Below, one piece after another: positions 10,401 through 21,634 of a DNA stretch of 64,000 nucleotides; positions within the stretch are counted from its first letter, which is position 1, and each line of letters opens with the position of its first letter. The stretch comes from Haliclona indistincta. Its lineage: Eukaryota; Porifera; Demospongiae; Haplosclerida; Chalinidae. The notes below the pieces were generated by a model, which worked only from the letters and a program-made list of their open reading frames with translations, was not told where the DNA came from and did no database searches. Both the position numbers and the translations under genes were made by a program. The DNA lies in contig OZ024783.1 of NCBI GenBank assembly GCA_964017065.1, positions 4,781,399-4,845,398 of the forward strand. The letters are read 5' to 3'.

Positions 10401-13400
10401 TGTATAGTGTAGGTTTGCTGAGCTTTAGAGAAATTAAAGTTAGCCAAAACTAGTTTACTAAAGATATTCATTCATGCACACCACCACCTTAATTTTGAGA
10501 CATAGAAGTGATTAAAAATTAATACTCATAATTATTGCCCATGGTATGCAATAGTGATGACACCATAATCGCTAAAAACAGTACACGCCAAATAGCAATA
10601 GAAATTTTAAGGAAAAGCTAAAATTAGTACTCGCCAATTCAAAGGTTTTGTAAAATCGCTAAATTTTGTACCCGCCAATAATAGTGATCTTAAGGTAACC
10701 ATTGAGCAGTGCCTTTGACCTTATGGTCGCCTGGGCTACACTGTACTGTATAACACCAACCTCGATAAGGTGTAACTATTTTCTGTCCTCTGTCGCTTAG
10801 AAACACCATAGCAACCACTGCTGACTTCCGCTCGATTATAAACCCTGTAGCAGCCAAACAGTGATGTCATCATTGTGTTACACATGTGCTAAACCTGTTG
10901 GTTGCAGCTCAATCTTGGGGCTACTTGTGTCAGTTCTCTTCTCAATGGTCTTCACAAGATACACAGCTACCTTACCACAGCTGGTCCCAACCCATAGAGT
11001 GAGCTGAGGAGGTGAGCCTGATCACAAGGAAAAAGGAGATAAAACAAATCTGTACAACAATTCTACATGTACTGTACAGCGGGAACTTTTCAAGATAGAA
11101 AATTTTCGCGGATGTAAAAGATAGATCATTTTGAGAATCAGCGCCAGTGGGCTATTTTTTGTCAACTAAAACAAGACATTTGTGGGTAAAATTCTCGCAA
11201 ATCGTATGAAATTTGAAAAAATTTTCTCCAAAAACTTCCCACTATACAGAAAGTACTAAAAACTAGAGTGTAACAGCATGTTCATCGGGGAGGGGGGCTG
11301 AAAAATTGGCGAGCGAAGCGAGCCGAAAAAGTTTGCTAATAATTAATATTCATGAGGGGCATGTTTTCGGTCATTTCAGCAATACATGTAAGCCATCCTC
11401 ATGGCCATCAATACACGTTTCATTGGTGCTCTGCTGCAATAGTATGTTGATGACTGTTGCTAGTACGCAACTTAGCCTTGCCCATATGTAAACTAGTATG
11501 TGTGGTATACAACTTAGCCTTGCCCATATGTAAATTACCAGCTGTTCTGGAGACTTCTAGACTCTTGTTAACCAGGTAATGCAGGGGGGCTTGTGCCCCC
11601 CTTGCCCCTTTATTGCTACGCCACTGTTGTGTATTGCATTTACGTATGTAGTTTATGGATTTTTGTACTTTTGTTTAGAGCAGCTGTCACCATCTCCACA
11701 CTGGTCACTGTGCTGCTGTCGAGATCAGCATCCAGCTCTTCTACTCTCCTCAGATCCCCACTACATAAGAGGATAGCACAGAGACAATCAACACTGCACT
11801 GTCATTCTGCACACTTTATATAGCTTTCTCTAAGAATGAATATTTATACACAGTAAGCATTTTCACACAAAAAAATAAATATTATTTTCACACAAAAATA
11901 ATTAATAAAAAGCTCATTTTTCACACAAAGCTCAATTTCACACAAAAAGCTCAATTTTCACACAAGAAATAAAAAAAATCTCATTTTTCACACAAAAAGC
12001 TCAATTTTTACACACAAAAATTAAAAAGCTCAATTTTCACAAAAAAATAAAAAAGCTAAATTTTCACCAAAAAAATCTAAAAGCTCAATTTTTAAAAGTT
12101 TTAGTATTACTTTAGCGTCCCACAATACAATGGTGCACACAGTATGAGATTCAAAGAACTGTATAGATTTCATGTAACATACTTAGCCTGGGTGGTAGTA
12201 GGTGTTGGTGTGGCTGACAGAGGGCTTTGTGGTGTACTGGACTTAGCTACCTCCATCAGCGGAGCAGAGCATCGTCTAGTAAACACCACCTGGGAGAAGG
12301 ATCTTCTCTGATAAGACATGGTCTTCCCTCTGTGCCTGTGGACCTGCTTAGAGTAGTGGGAGGGGTCAGCCATATCTGACACTACTGGCCAGTTTTATAT
12401 GAAATACGTATAAAAATTATATTAAAATTGTGTAATTCATTGCCGGTAGATAAAAACCATTTGAAAAACATGTGGCAAATTTTGCATGGAGAAGCGAACT
12501 TTTCAAAAAAACATTTGAAAAATGTCTAAAATGTTGAAAATCATATAAAATAAAAAAAATTATTGTTCATACCTTTTTCAAATGACTGATTATCATATGA
12601 TTATTGCTTGAAAATACCTTACTATCCATAGTACTTGTTAGTGATTATGTGGAGCATTTGGTGTAACACTATTATAGTGGCTATGAGCAAAGCATTGTCA
12701 CTTCAAATTGTTGTATAATCAAATATGCTGCAGATTCACAATCACATAATGCAGGTCTATAGATAGGATTATTGAATCACAAGGTGATAAGAGGAAATAG
12801 AAGAGAAGACAACGTGTGGTAAATGCGGATGGTAAGAACAATGACAATGATCAGCTCAATTAAGGTGGAATTTCATGGAGACAAACAAAAATTGGCGCTG
12901 AAAGGAAAATACTGAACACTGTTTAAATATCATTTAATTTGTGATGATTGGATTAGCAAAGCATTATCAAAAACAAACTAAGTATCCATAACTTATTTGA
13001 ATCATCTATATCTGTTGCAGTAACAATAGGGTGAGATAAAATTAATAATAATTATTATATTGTTTGAAGATTACGCGTGGGCGTGTTCGCATTCTTCCGT
13101 GCACGAGCACATGGTGGTAATAATGATTTCCCGGTTGAACCCGCTCGCTTCTCCTTCTCTTGCTAACAAGGCTTGTTACGTCTCTTCTGAGTGTTGAGAA
13201 GCTGTTGTTACCTGGTTTTAGCTATGGAGAAGGCCTGGATAGCTAAACTGATGCGTGTGAGCCATGCTGGTACATGTGGTAAGTGCAATCTGTCTGATAA
13301 GTATATATTCTATTGACCTTTACAGTTAAATTCTGTAACACAGCATTGTTGGTCAAGCCTTCTACAATGTATTTGACTAGAGATGATGTCAAATTCAGTA

Positions 13401-15500
13401 AGTATACATACATTCATTCATTTGTCTTACTGGGAAAGGCTTATCCTCATGTATTTGTTTGACATGATTAACTTGCCTGCCAATAGAAAGAAAGCATGAT
13501 GTTCAGACTGATGGTGAGACATTGTGTATGTATTGCTAATAATCTCACAGGTGCACATGCCCAAGAAAAACAAAAGGAGGAAGATGGAAGGTATGCATGA
13601 AAATTAGTAAGTTAGTTGCTCAATATTAGATCTATGGTAAAGAGAATGAGAATGATGATGATCTTGATGAAGATAGAGGTCAGAATTAAAGAACAAGATT
13701 TATTTATGCACGCTTGCTTGAAAATGTTTTGTAGGAAGAAGCTTATAATTAATTTGACTGTATTGAAGAAGCCTATCAAGACAACAGTAGCAGCAGAAGC
13801 AGGAGGAAGTAGAGATCATGATCCAGAAGAGTTTACGCCTGGGTATGTTCAAACCATTATACTGTTTCTTCCTAATTCCAGGTGTGATTTAATCATTACT
13901 GACAAGAAGACAGATGTTGGTACTTGTACAAGAAAGATAGTAAGTTTTATTTGCTTGGGAGAATTAATGCTTATCATCAGATTTTGCTTAGATGTGTACG
14001 TTAATGTACAATTCTGTGGGATTCTGAATGATGACATAGCCACGGACGTAGAGCTGCCGATGCCTTTTAAAGGAAAAACCATAATTGGAGAACTTGAAGT
14101 AAGCTTCAGCTACTTATTTTGTTAACATACTCCGGTCCTTATTATACTAACAGGAATATGATACCTTCTTATGGAAGGCAACTAAGCTACGATCCAAGAA
14201 AAGAAGATCAGTTCCCAACAAGAAATATTTATAGATTAGTAACTTATCATTGACTACAACTGTATTATTATAATGTATCATTAATTCAATAATAATATTT
14301 TCAATCAATTAGTAAATGTTTTTCATATGAAACTCAGATACAATTCAGAGCTGTTTACTAGTGGTTGACATGTTGATATTAAATGATTTTCACATACAAC
14401 TCATCCAGTATTCAGTTATATTTCATATGGTAATCAAATATTTAACTTACATGGTAATTAGATGGTTCTCACATTATATTTCATAGAAAATTCAAATGTT
14501 TTTCAAATATTTCACACAGTAGTGTGAGAAGAAGAGAAGAGAAATATGAAATGTGTGAGAGAGAAGGGGATAATGGAGAAAGGGAGGGAAGGGCGAAGAG
14601 AAAGAGAGAGGAGGAGAGAGTAGAGAAATAATGATTAAGAGAGAGAAGGGAAGGGAAGACAAAGAAAGGGAGGGGAAAGGATAGTGTGGGCTTACAGAGA
14701 ATGCTTGTGAGGTTGGATAGAGTCTTGAGGCATTGGTTAGTATTAGCATCCACTACTACCAGACCGTGAGAAGTACCCAATACAATCCTGAGTGAGAGAG
14801 AGAGAGAGAGAGTGAGTGAGCGAGTGAGTGAGAGAGTGAGTGAGTGAGTTGGTGAATGAATGAGTGAGTGAGTGAGAATCAAGCAGGTGGATTATAGATG
14901 CATGAGTGTATCAGCTCACAGGTTATTGTGTCTATTATACAGTAGTGTGGTGATCATCACGGCTCCATCTCGTACATGATAGCAGTAGCAGTGCTGTGCC
15001 AGATACAGGCCCGGTAGGATGGAGGCTGAGCCATTCTGGAACTCCCAGGACCAGTTCGATGGTCGTGATGATGAGTCGCTAGGATCTGCCTCAGAGACTG
15101 AATCATGAATCACTGAATCACTGGCGAGAACAACGGATAACGACTGTAGTAGAATAAAATACAGTACGTTTGTCAAAATTTTTTAAACTGCAAAATAATT
15201 TTTAATTTTTTTAGACTGCAAAATTTTTGCTGAATTTTAGTTCAAAATTTTTCTAAACAGTGTTGTTTTGAATGCTAAATCCTAAACACAGTGCTGACCT
15301 GTGGGGTTTTGTCGATAGGAGAGAACGAGAAGTTGAAGGTTAGAGCGTGCCCTCCCATGTTAGCAACACACAGCGACTGACTGTGCACATTGAGAGAGCT
15401 ATGATGGATAGCAATGTACTCATCATCCGTGATATATGGGACCTTGGAAGGGAGGGAGGGCATACAATGTATCGCAGTGTCCGGATTAAAGGGCTTTCCA
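7020..15500 (-). CDS. Tomosyn-like (STXBP5 family) C-terminal half, copy 1, open frame
   Basis: Twelve exons with GT-AG borders and matching phases give 584 continuous codons: 15299-15500, 14920-15143, 14696-14787, 12183-12375, 11669-11793, 10895-11017, 9948-10030, 9806-9899, 9634-9742, 8743-8963, 7203-7363, 7020-7148. Family signs are LKPVLEVSFPPL, GILSALFGS..VDRNELFG across the 8743/7363 splice, and a C-terminal SNARE-like helix (KRGKELGDLREKTEKMS) ending in KSKKSFW. Tomosyns bind syntaxin/SNAP25 through this tail and restrain vesicle fusion. The N-terminal WD40 half and a start codon are not visible; upstream lies ANK gene B. One intron holds a CACTA-like insertion. It is the only copy of the three longer ones without an obvious lesion. 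Confidence 0.8.
7366..7413. repeat. (GA)n microsatellite forming a splice-acceptor tract
   Basis: The GA run ends at the acceptor of exon 7203-7363, so on the sense strand it is a (CT)n polypyrimidine tract directly before the AG. The same position is (GA)~48 at 21543-21631, GGGA/GA at 41770-41950 and short at 63849-63862. Confidence 0.8.
8238..8335. repeat. Short tandem repeat of a CAGTATGCACATTCACATT unit
   Basis: About four imperfect units in an intron of tomosyn copy 1; copy 2 has a shorter array at 22425-22485. No coding role. Confidence 0.7.
8966..9081. repeat. GGGA/GA/GTGA microsatellite next to acceptor of exon 8743-8963
   Basis: A purine-rich compound repeat directly upstream (minus sense) of the exon, so it is CT-rich on the sense strand. 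Equivalents are at 23164-23215 and 42607-42675. Confidence 0.75.
9412..9612. repeat. (GTGA)n microsatellite in tomosyn copy 1
   Basis: About 200 bp of GTGA units with GTGG and GCAT variants, in the intron between exons 9634-9742 and 8743-8963. Copies 2 and 3 have (GTGA)n at 23537-23675 and 42940-43070. Confidence 0.85.
10540..10690. repeat. MITE-like repeat with ATCGCTAAAA / TTTTAGCGAT ends
   Basis: Inverted words ATCGCTAAAAACAGTACACGCCAA and TTGGCGGGTACAAAATTTAG flank an AT-rich core. The same repeat is at 44040-44172 in copy 3, so insertion preceded that duplication. In copy 2 the site is replaced by unrelated sequence (24385-24890). Confidence 0.55.
11860..12090. repeat. Degenerate minisatellite, CACACAAAAAGCTCAATTTT unit
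   Basis: A tandem of roughly 20-30 bp AT-rich units between exons 12183-12375 and 11669-11793. Parallel arrays are at 26160-26300 and 45020-45160 in copies 2 and 3. Confidence 0.75.
12380..14524. mobile_element. CACTA-like DNA transposon insertion (2145 bp)
   Basis: Ends are CACTACTGG and CCAGTAGTG-like (8-bp perfect TIR CACTACTG), flanked by TGA at 12377-12379 and 14525-14527. Copies 2 and 3 have the uninterrupted site ATGTCTGAGAAG / ATATCTGAGAAG, so the TSD is exactly TGA. CACTA termini and a 2-3 bp TSD are known traits of the CACTA/EnSpm group. Both subterminal zones are rich in CATTTGAAAA / TTTTCATATG words, as subterminal transposase sites would be. The interior holds a small multi-exon plus-strand gene and no large transposase. 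Confidence 0.8.
13224..14234 (+). CDS. Unrecognised small multi-exon gene inside the CACTA-like element
   Basis: The gene is not recognised. Start ATG at 13224. Exons 13224-13278, 13326-13397, 13487-13513 and 13551-13590 join in phase and give a short basic then charged N-terminus (MEKAWIAKLMRVSHAGTC, LLVKPSTMYLTRDDVKF, KRKHDVQTD). After about 13620 the splicing is uncertain. Later coding blocks are 13771-13843 (KPIKTTVAAEAGGSRDHD...), 13883-13940, about 13990-14098 (VNVQFCGILNDDI..., ...GKTIIGELE) and 14154-14234, ending in a basic tail (KLRSKKRRSVPNKKYL) with TAG at 14232-14234. A putative acidic run (ENENDDDDLDED) is in another frame near 13635. It is too small for a CACTA transposase; it may be captured host sequence or an accessory gene. 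Confidence 0.45.
14788..14880. repeat. (GA)/(GTGA) microsatellite at acceptor of exon 14696-14787
   Basis: On the sense strand it reads (CTCA)n/(CT)n up to the CAG acceptor. The homologous tracts are much longer at 27085-27359 (copy 2) and 45702-46290 (copy 3). Confidence 0.8.
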
Positions 15501-15639
15501 CTGTAGTACAATTTTAGTAATAAATGTATAGTTTTCATTGTTAGAACTGCGGGTCAAGTTAAGGTTTAGAGTTTAGTTTTTAGTAACAATTTCGAGCAAT
15601 CTCATTGTTACTGCAGATGGGGCAACGCCAGAGAGCAGA

Positions 15640-15985
15640 TCTAAGTGTCTGTGGACATATAAAATTCACCACCAGGCGAAATAACAGCGTTTGAACGCTG
15701 TATTGTAGCCGCCATCTTGGTTTCCGTTCATCCTCATAGGGCACTATCGTGCCTCCCTAATAACTCCAAGGTAAAGCGATTTTTGTCCTATATCACTTAA
15801 ACAGAGCGATCACTGCAGATTTCCGCTCGAATATAAGCTCTGTAGTAACAGTAATATCATCAGCATGTGTATTATAGAGTACCTACATGTATTCTCAATC
15901 TTGGGACTACTGGTTTGAGTACTCTCCTCGATAGTCTTCACAAGGTAGACAATTAACTACTTTACCAAGCACGTATATTCTTGAC
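15640..15985 (-). pseudogene. Degenerate duplicate of a tomosyn exon, plus repeat fragment
   Basis: Bases about 15780-15985 match 10780-10985, the region of exon 10895-11017 and its downstream flank. Words such as TTCCGCTCGA.TATAA and ATAGTCTTCACAAGGTAGAC correspond, but the frame has stops. A further copy of the exon relic is at about 30025-30120 and 47010-47100. Bases 15640-15760 belong to the TAGCCGCCATCTTG repeat family. Confidence 0.6.
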
Positions 15986-16477
15986 TTTGGTTTCAAAGGT
16001 GTCTGAATTCTCAATTTGATAATTCTTTCCAACAGACTGAAAAATAAAACGATTCTCACTCACTCTCACCCTCTCAATTTGCATGCTAGACAGGATGAGA
16101 GTAGTCACAAAAAGAAATCAGATTTATGAAACTTGAGACATGAAGTGTATTCGCACAGGTCCTTGTTATTATTGGAGGACAGAGTATCAGCTTATGCAGA
16201 AACATGAGAAGAAGAGTGCTTATACCGCTAACTGACTAGTCAGCTAGAGCAATTGTAGAAATAGACTGACTGTATCAATGTACTTTAATTGAACATGTAA
16301 TTGAAAATAGTCAAGAGACTAGAGTCAGAGAAAAGAAATTTAAAAGTAGGCACATTTGCCGCATGCACACTGTTACATATGAACATCATGTCCAAATGTG
16401 GTAGAGAAACAATGCACAGAGAGCAAGTAAACTTGTCAAAATAATTTCACAAAAGTAGGCATTGAAGAACCGCATCC
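15986..16477. other. Spacer between ANK gene B and tomosyn copy 1
   Basis: No certain exon. A weak candidate sits at about 16140-16200 (minus): ADTLSSNN..., whose copy 2 counterpart at about 30277-30325 reads ADTLSSNDKEDLIER and is followed by a stop. It could be a lost 3' exon of the ANK gene or an upstream tomosyn exon. The membrane-tail frame of gene B (16386-16518) also lies here, out of frame. Confidence 0.4.
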
Positions 16478-19400
16478 TCATCTGCTGCCAACCCCAGCAG
16501 CCTGGACAGCCAAGACATCTAATGGTGAACAACAATGAATCATTTATTATGATACAGCAAATACTAGGATGGGTGAGTACCTGGTATGGGCGAGTAGACT
16601 TTTTTTTCAATTTCATTGGCAACTCTGTTTTCATCCATATTCCTCAGAGCTGTGATCAGGTCAGTCCAAGATGCATTAGGAGAGCTCTTTAACCAAACTT
16701 TAAACATTTCTTGCTTTTGTCTGTCAACTCCGTAAGCATGGTAGGTCACGTGAATGTTATTCAGCTGGCTTGGGGTGAGATCCAGCTGTGTACCAAGCAT
16801 GTTCCAGTCATTAACACTTTCACATTCTATGAGAAGATGCTTTGTTGAGGGAGCTCTAGGAATACCTGCAATGTGCAAAGCAACTTGTAATAATAACACG
16901 AGAAGACTTATTTTGTGTGCTTGCACATGATTGTATACTATACATGTAAATTTGTCATGTGCAAAACAACTTACGATTAGTATTTGATCTAGCCTGTAGT
17001 CTCAATAGGTCCTCTTCCTCTTCGATCAACCCAGCCAACTTCTGTAGCTACATACAAGAGAAATGATTTATGAGTTGAGTTCATGAATAATAATTTATGT
17101 TATAGTATACAAACAGCATGTACTGCTCACCAGAGGACTCCTGTCGGCGAATAAACTCAGCCTGTCCAGGTCCTCTTTCAGTTTACCAAAGGTTTGTGAC
17201 TTAATACTAAATGGCAGATTATAAACCTCCTGAAGTTGAGAACTGGGAACTTGGTGGTCAGCCATGTTAGGATTGAGTAGCTGACAGACTAAAGAGGAAC
17301 TAAGCTTGTGATACGGCTCAAAGGGAAGTGCTTCTACTGTGAGATAACCACGACTATCTTTATAACTAGGAACACCTTTCTTGTGAAGAAGCATGGAATG
17401 AGCGACATGATCAATGTCAAATAGGTCAGAGTCGGGCAGGTCATCCAGAGGGTATTGCTGGATGAGATCAGGAGAGATGAGGAACTCATGTACATGTTTA
17501 TTGAGATGAGGGCAAATCTTCTGTTGGAGGTGACGAACTAGACTAATAAGAGAACTGCGAAGTTTAGCATGCTTAATTGGACTGGTGTCGTCACACGACA
17601 TGGCCACTAGCACACATTTGTTCTTGTCAATAAGCTCTATCACTGTTACAATGTTGTCTGAATTTCTCCAAAATATGCCATTCCTCCAGAATATACAAGC
17701 GGGCTGGGGACCACTGACAGAAGCTTTACTGATTAGAGGGAACTTGTAAGCTACTGATAGAAGGAGAACATGAAGAAAGCGAGAGCTCAAGAACTTGTGT
17801 TTATCCATACACCTCAGACAATAGCCGAACTTCAATGCTCCCAGCTGCTGGATTAGATTATCTGATCGCTCTGACAAAACAAGACCAGGAAAGAAGTAAA
17901 GGTTGTCGGTGGAGTAAGAGGGTGTAGTCTGGAGGTTAGTATACTGGAGCACTAATGGGTCCAATAGTCGACAGAACTGCAATGATTTGAGAAATCCAAC
18001 GACCATCTCTGAGTCATAGTTTGGAAACACTTTTTGAAGGTTAGAGACAGGTACTATACCGGTGTTGCTGGCAAGATCACGGTGCTCCTTAAAATGGTCA
18101 GGAGCAAAAAGTGTCCCATTAATTTCTTTAAGCAAGACTTCTGTCTTTACTATGATCCAGCTGGATCCAGACTCGTGATCATGCTGTAAGAACAGAATGA
18201 GTCCTTTATCACTAAGTGTGGTCAAGATTTCTGTGAGAACAGACATGTCTTTAGGAAGAGATGAATCATTTTCTTTAGCCATTTCAGAGATTAAATCATG
18301 TAGTGTACAGCCTACCATTTTCAGCTTGGTACGAAGGAATGCATAGACGACGTGAGAATAGTAGTGGATTTCAGGCTGACTGGCAGCGATGGCATTCTGG
18401 CTTTTGGTGAGTGTGTCGATCAAACGACGTGAACCATCGGTGTTGGTTCTGCAACAGTCCATAGCAATGCACTCTACGTACTTCCGGTGTTCATTTTCTT
18501 TTATGTTAACTATGATTTTCTGCAGCAGTGAGCTCTTTTCTTCCACCGACTCAACCTGGTCAGCATGGCTACCAATGATCACCACGTGCGATTTACCCTC
18601 TGCTGTGCTGCAGGCGTTGTCGATAAAGCTTAGCCAGTAGTAGAGTGACTCACAGATCTTCTCATTGCTCTCACTCAGGTCTATCACACAGACAAATATG
18701 GCTGCAGACATTCGCATCACTTGCTCGAGAACAGCATTATGACTCGAATAGTATTCTTGCTGCCCAGCAAAGTCATACATTACATAGTTTCCAATCTGCT
18801 CACTCTGGATGTGATGTGGAATGATTCCTGCTGAGTGGAGTTTAAAATCAACGACACACTCTACAGCAGTACGACTAGCTTGGCGGACGATGAGTTTAGC
18901 TATGGTAGTCTTACCAGCTCCACTGTCTCCTGTGAGGATCAGTTTAGTGAAAGTCTGCACTGGAAAGGCTGTTCTACACTCTTCAAATGGTTCAAACAGT
19001 TTCATTATATCGAACTTACCACTAGCACAGTACAATGCAATGTAGCCTTTCTTGTTCTTAGTCAGCGGATTCACTCGTCCAGTTGATAACAGATATTCTA
19101 CAATTTTAGGGCGGTCATTAATACAAGCTTCATGAAGCGGTGTGTTTCCCCACACATTGCCTCCATAACATGGGTCACATTTTCTCTCTTCGATAAGGTA
19201 TTGGACAATACTGAGTTCACCATTAACACAAGCTAACAGTAGTGGCGTATTGCAATCTTTGTCTTTACAAGAAGGATCACAGTGCGCCTGTTCGATAAGG
19301 TACATGACAACTTTAAGGTGACCACGGCGACAAGCATCATGAAGTGGTGTATATTGGTTCCTGTTCTCACAAGATGGGTTACATTCTCTATCTTCAATAA

Positions 19401-20433
19401 GGTATTTGACAATATCTAAGTGATCATCATCGCAAGCAAAGTGAAGTGGTGTCCAGAGCTCATAGTTCTCACATGATTTGTTACAGTGTTTCTCTTCGAT
19501 CAGATACTTGACAATGTTGAGGTGACCATTACTGCAAGCAAAATGAAGTGGTGCATTGCCATGACTATTTTTCTCACACCATGGTTTAGGAATGTTATAA
19601 AGTAAAAAACATTTAAAAACTGAAAAGTATAGGGATGACGCTTGCAAAAGTGAAGGAGCAAGGCTTGAAAAAGGAAAGGAACAAGATGGTATGATGTTTG
19701 CAAAAGTAAAGGAACAAGATGGGGCAAAAGTAAAGGAACAATTATCATTATTATCGGGGTTATCTATGAGATTCTTGAATATTTTAAGATGACCATTACG
19801 ACTAGCATAGTGAAGCGGCGTCTCACATTTATAGTTCTTACACGATGATTTACAATTTTCTTCACTGATCAGATACTCGACAATTTCGAAGTGACCATTC
19901 TGACTAGCATAATGAAGTGGTGTGCTACCACGCATGTTTACACATAATGGGCTACACGATTTATTTTCGATGAGGTACTTGGCGATTTTTACATGACCCT
20001 TACTGCAAGCAAAGTGAAGCGGTGTCTCTCCAAAGCTGTTTTCGGCCATAGGATTACAAAGTGGTTCGTCCACAAAATATTCCACGACATCAATGTGGCC
20101 ATTACTAGCGGCATAATGCAAAGGAATGTGATCCATTTCGTCTTTACGGTTAGCGTCACACTTGTACACAGATACTAGATCACTTACAATGCTTCTCCAG
20201 CCCCAGTACGCAGCTAGATGGAGAAGAGAGACCAACTCTAGCTCATTCTTAAGCATATGCTGTGGCTGCCTGATAAACTGAAACGACATGCCATACTTGT
20301 AGATTGTCGTTGTGATTGTAGTTGGCTCTGATAAGAGGGGCAGTAGCTTCGACACCTCGTCTCCGCTCTTAGTTCGAAAAGCGTTCAAACAAGCTTCCTC
20401 CACTTGCGATTGGTCTTGATGCCCATGGGCCAT
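16478..20433 (-). CDS. ANK gene B: ankyrin-Roc-COR-Death protein
   Basis: Four exons with GT-AG borders: 17131-20433, 16975-17041, 16581-16865 and 16478-16518, about 1231 residues. The start is the ATGGCC at 20433; an open extension upstream begins with GTG only. Residues about 60-480 are ankyrin repeats. Roc: P-loop GDSGAGKTT at ~501, switch DFAGQQEY at ~553, G4-like GSHADQV at ~620. COR follows to ~1100. Exon 16581-16865 is a Death domain (DWNMLGTQLDL...WTDLITALRNM). The domain order equals DAPK1 without its kinase, so a role as a Roco-type GTPase signalling scaffold is likely but inferred. Oddities: an in-frame 55-60 residue insertion among the ankyrins (19585-19765), and a last exon shifted by 2 nt that ends at VGSR and loses the membrane tail kept by gene C. 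Confidence 0.85.
19585..19765 (-). repeat. In-frame minisatellite-like insertion in ankyrin region of gene B
   Basis: The sense strand repeats TGTTCCTTTACTTTTGC-like words about four times. Genes A and D have a short NNNDS linker here. The insertion keeps the frame and adds Ser/Phe-rich sequence (e.g. CSFTFAPSCSFTFA) plus a hydrophobic stretch (SLYFSVFKCFLLY). It could alternatively be an unspliced intron, but no need for splicing is visible. Confidence 0.65.
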
Positions 20434-21208
20434 TGCGCATTTGCTCACAAGTTGTCTCTGTGCAGCTGTCGGTTCCTGGGAAATTTTTTAGTCTGAATGT
20501 AGTCTACATCGGGAATAGTAGTACATCTACGTTTTATACTTGATGATCAGTAACCCTCCCACGCTTAGTTCACGTAACGTATTCATACCAGGTACATGCA
20601 ATTTATGTAGCTATGAAAACCAGTTATGATGCATGATCCTTAATACCCCCAACCTTTGGTAGAGCGCAACAATTAAAGTGATTCACATAGTTTACAATAA
20701 AACTGAATAGTATTGGAGCTATAATACAGACCTATGAACAGACAACACATGATCAAACTATGAGTTAGACTTGTTCCTGACTTTTAAAGGGCTTACAATG
20801 TAATAGTAGCCAGAAATAATTGTTACTGGTGTGTTCGATTGGCAAAACTGCCAAATTTGAAGCAGCTACTAAAAAGTCCAAATTTTATGGATGCCGAAAA
20901 GATTTACTATAGTACATGTCCATCAAAATAAACTTCCACCATTAATTAAACACTGTAAAATTAATGATGAAACAACCAAACAGTTATTATTATTGTTATC
21001 AGTATCTGCTAACAATAATTTTTAACAATTTTATTGAAAATGCATTACAACAGAAGTGATACAACAATATTGACAGAATGTGTATATTGCTGCAATCTCT
21101 ATAATGTTAGACATGAGACTGCCTTAGTGAGTCAATGTTTATAATACAGTATGATACCAGTATAGAGTTAGACAATAAAACAATAGAAGATAAATAAATC
21201 TCATTCTT
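20434..21208. other. Intergenic spacer, tomosyn copy 2 3' end to ANK gene B 5' end
   Basis: Counterpart of 6169-7019. It includes the conserved block ACGTGAACTAAGCGTGGGAG (minus sense) at 20556-20575, about 123-142 bp before the ATG. No coding exon was seen. Confidence 0.5.
20556..20575 (-). promoter_or_regulatory. Conserved upstream block of ANK genes (copy B)
   Basis: Same 20-bp block and nearly the same distance to the ATG as at 6289 and 40761. Confidence 0.3.
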
Positions 21209-21540
21209 TCACCAAAACGATTTCTTAGATTTTTCAGCAAGTCTTCTAGCGACTTCAGCAAAACCGGTCGCATCGGCTGACATTTTTTCTGTCTTCTCTC
21301 TCAGATCTCCTAGCTCCTTCCCTCGCTTGTTCAATGCCTATTTTTAGTAACACCATATCAAGTTATTAATAGTATACCATAGCTGCTCTCTTGAATGCAT
21401 TATCACCACCTGAAGCCCCTCCCTCTCCTCTTGATTCAACAGCTGGTGCTAGTCTGGAGTAACCCGACGAGGCACCAGTTCTGGCGTCATCTCTACAAGC
21501 AACAGATCGAAATGGCTTGCCAGCAGACTCACTACCAACT

Positions 21541-21548
21541 AGAGAGAC

Positions 21549-21631
<83 letters not shown>
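21541..21631. repeat. (GA)n microsatellite, splice-acceptor tract of copy 2
   Basis: About 90 bp of nearly pure GA directly upstream (minus sense) of exon 21378-21538. It is (CT)n on the sense strand. Confidence 0.85.

Positions 21632-21634
<3 letters not shown>

Noticed and set aside
20434..20448. N-terminal extension of genes B and D before the ATGGCC
   Set aside because: The extension begins with GTG, not ATG, and gene A has a stop codon at the same place.
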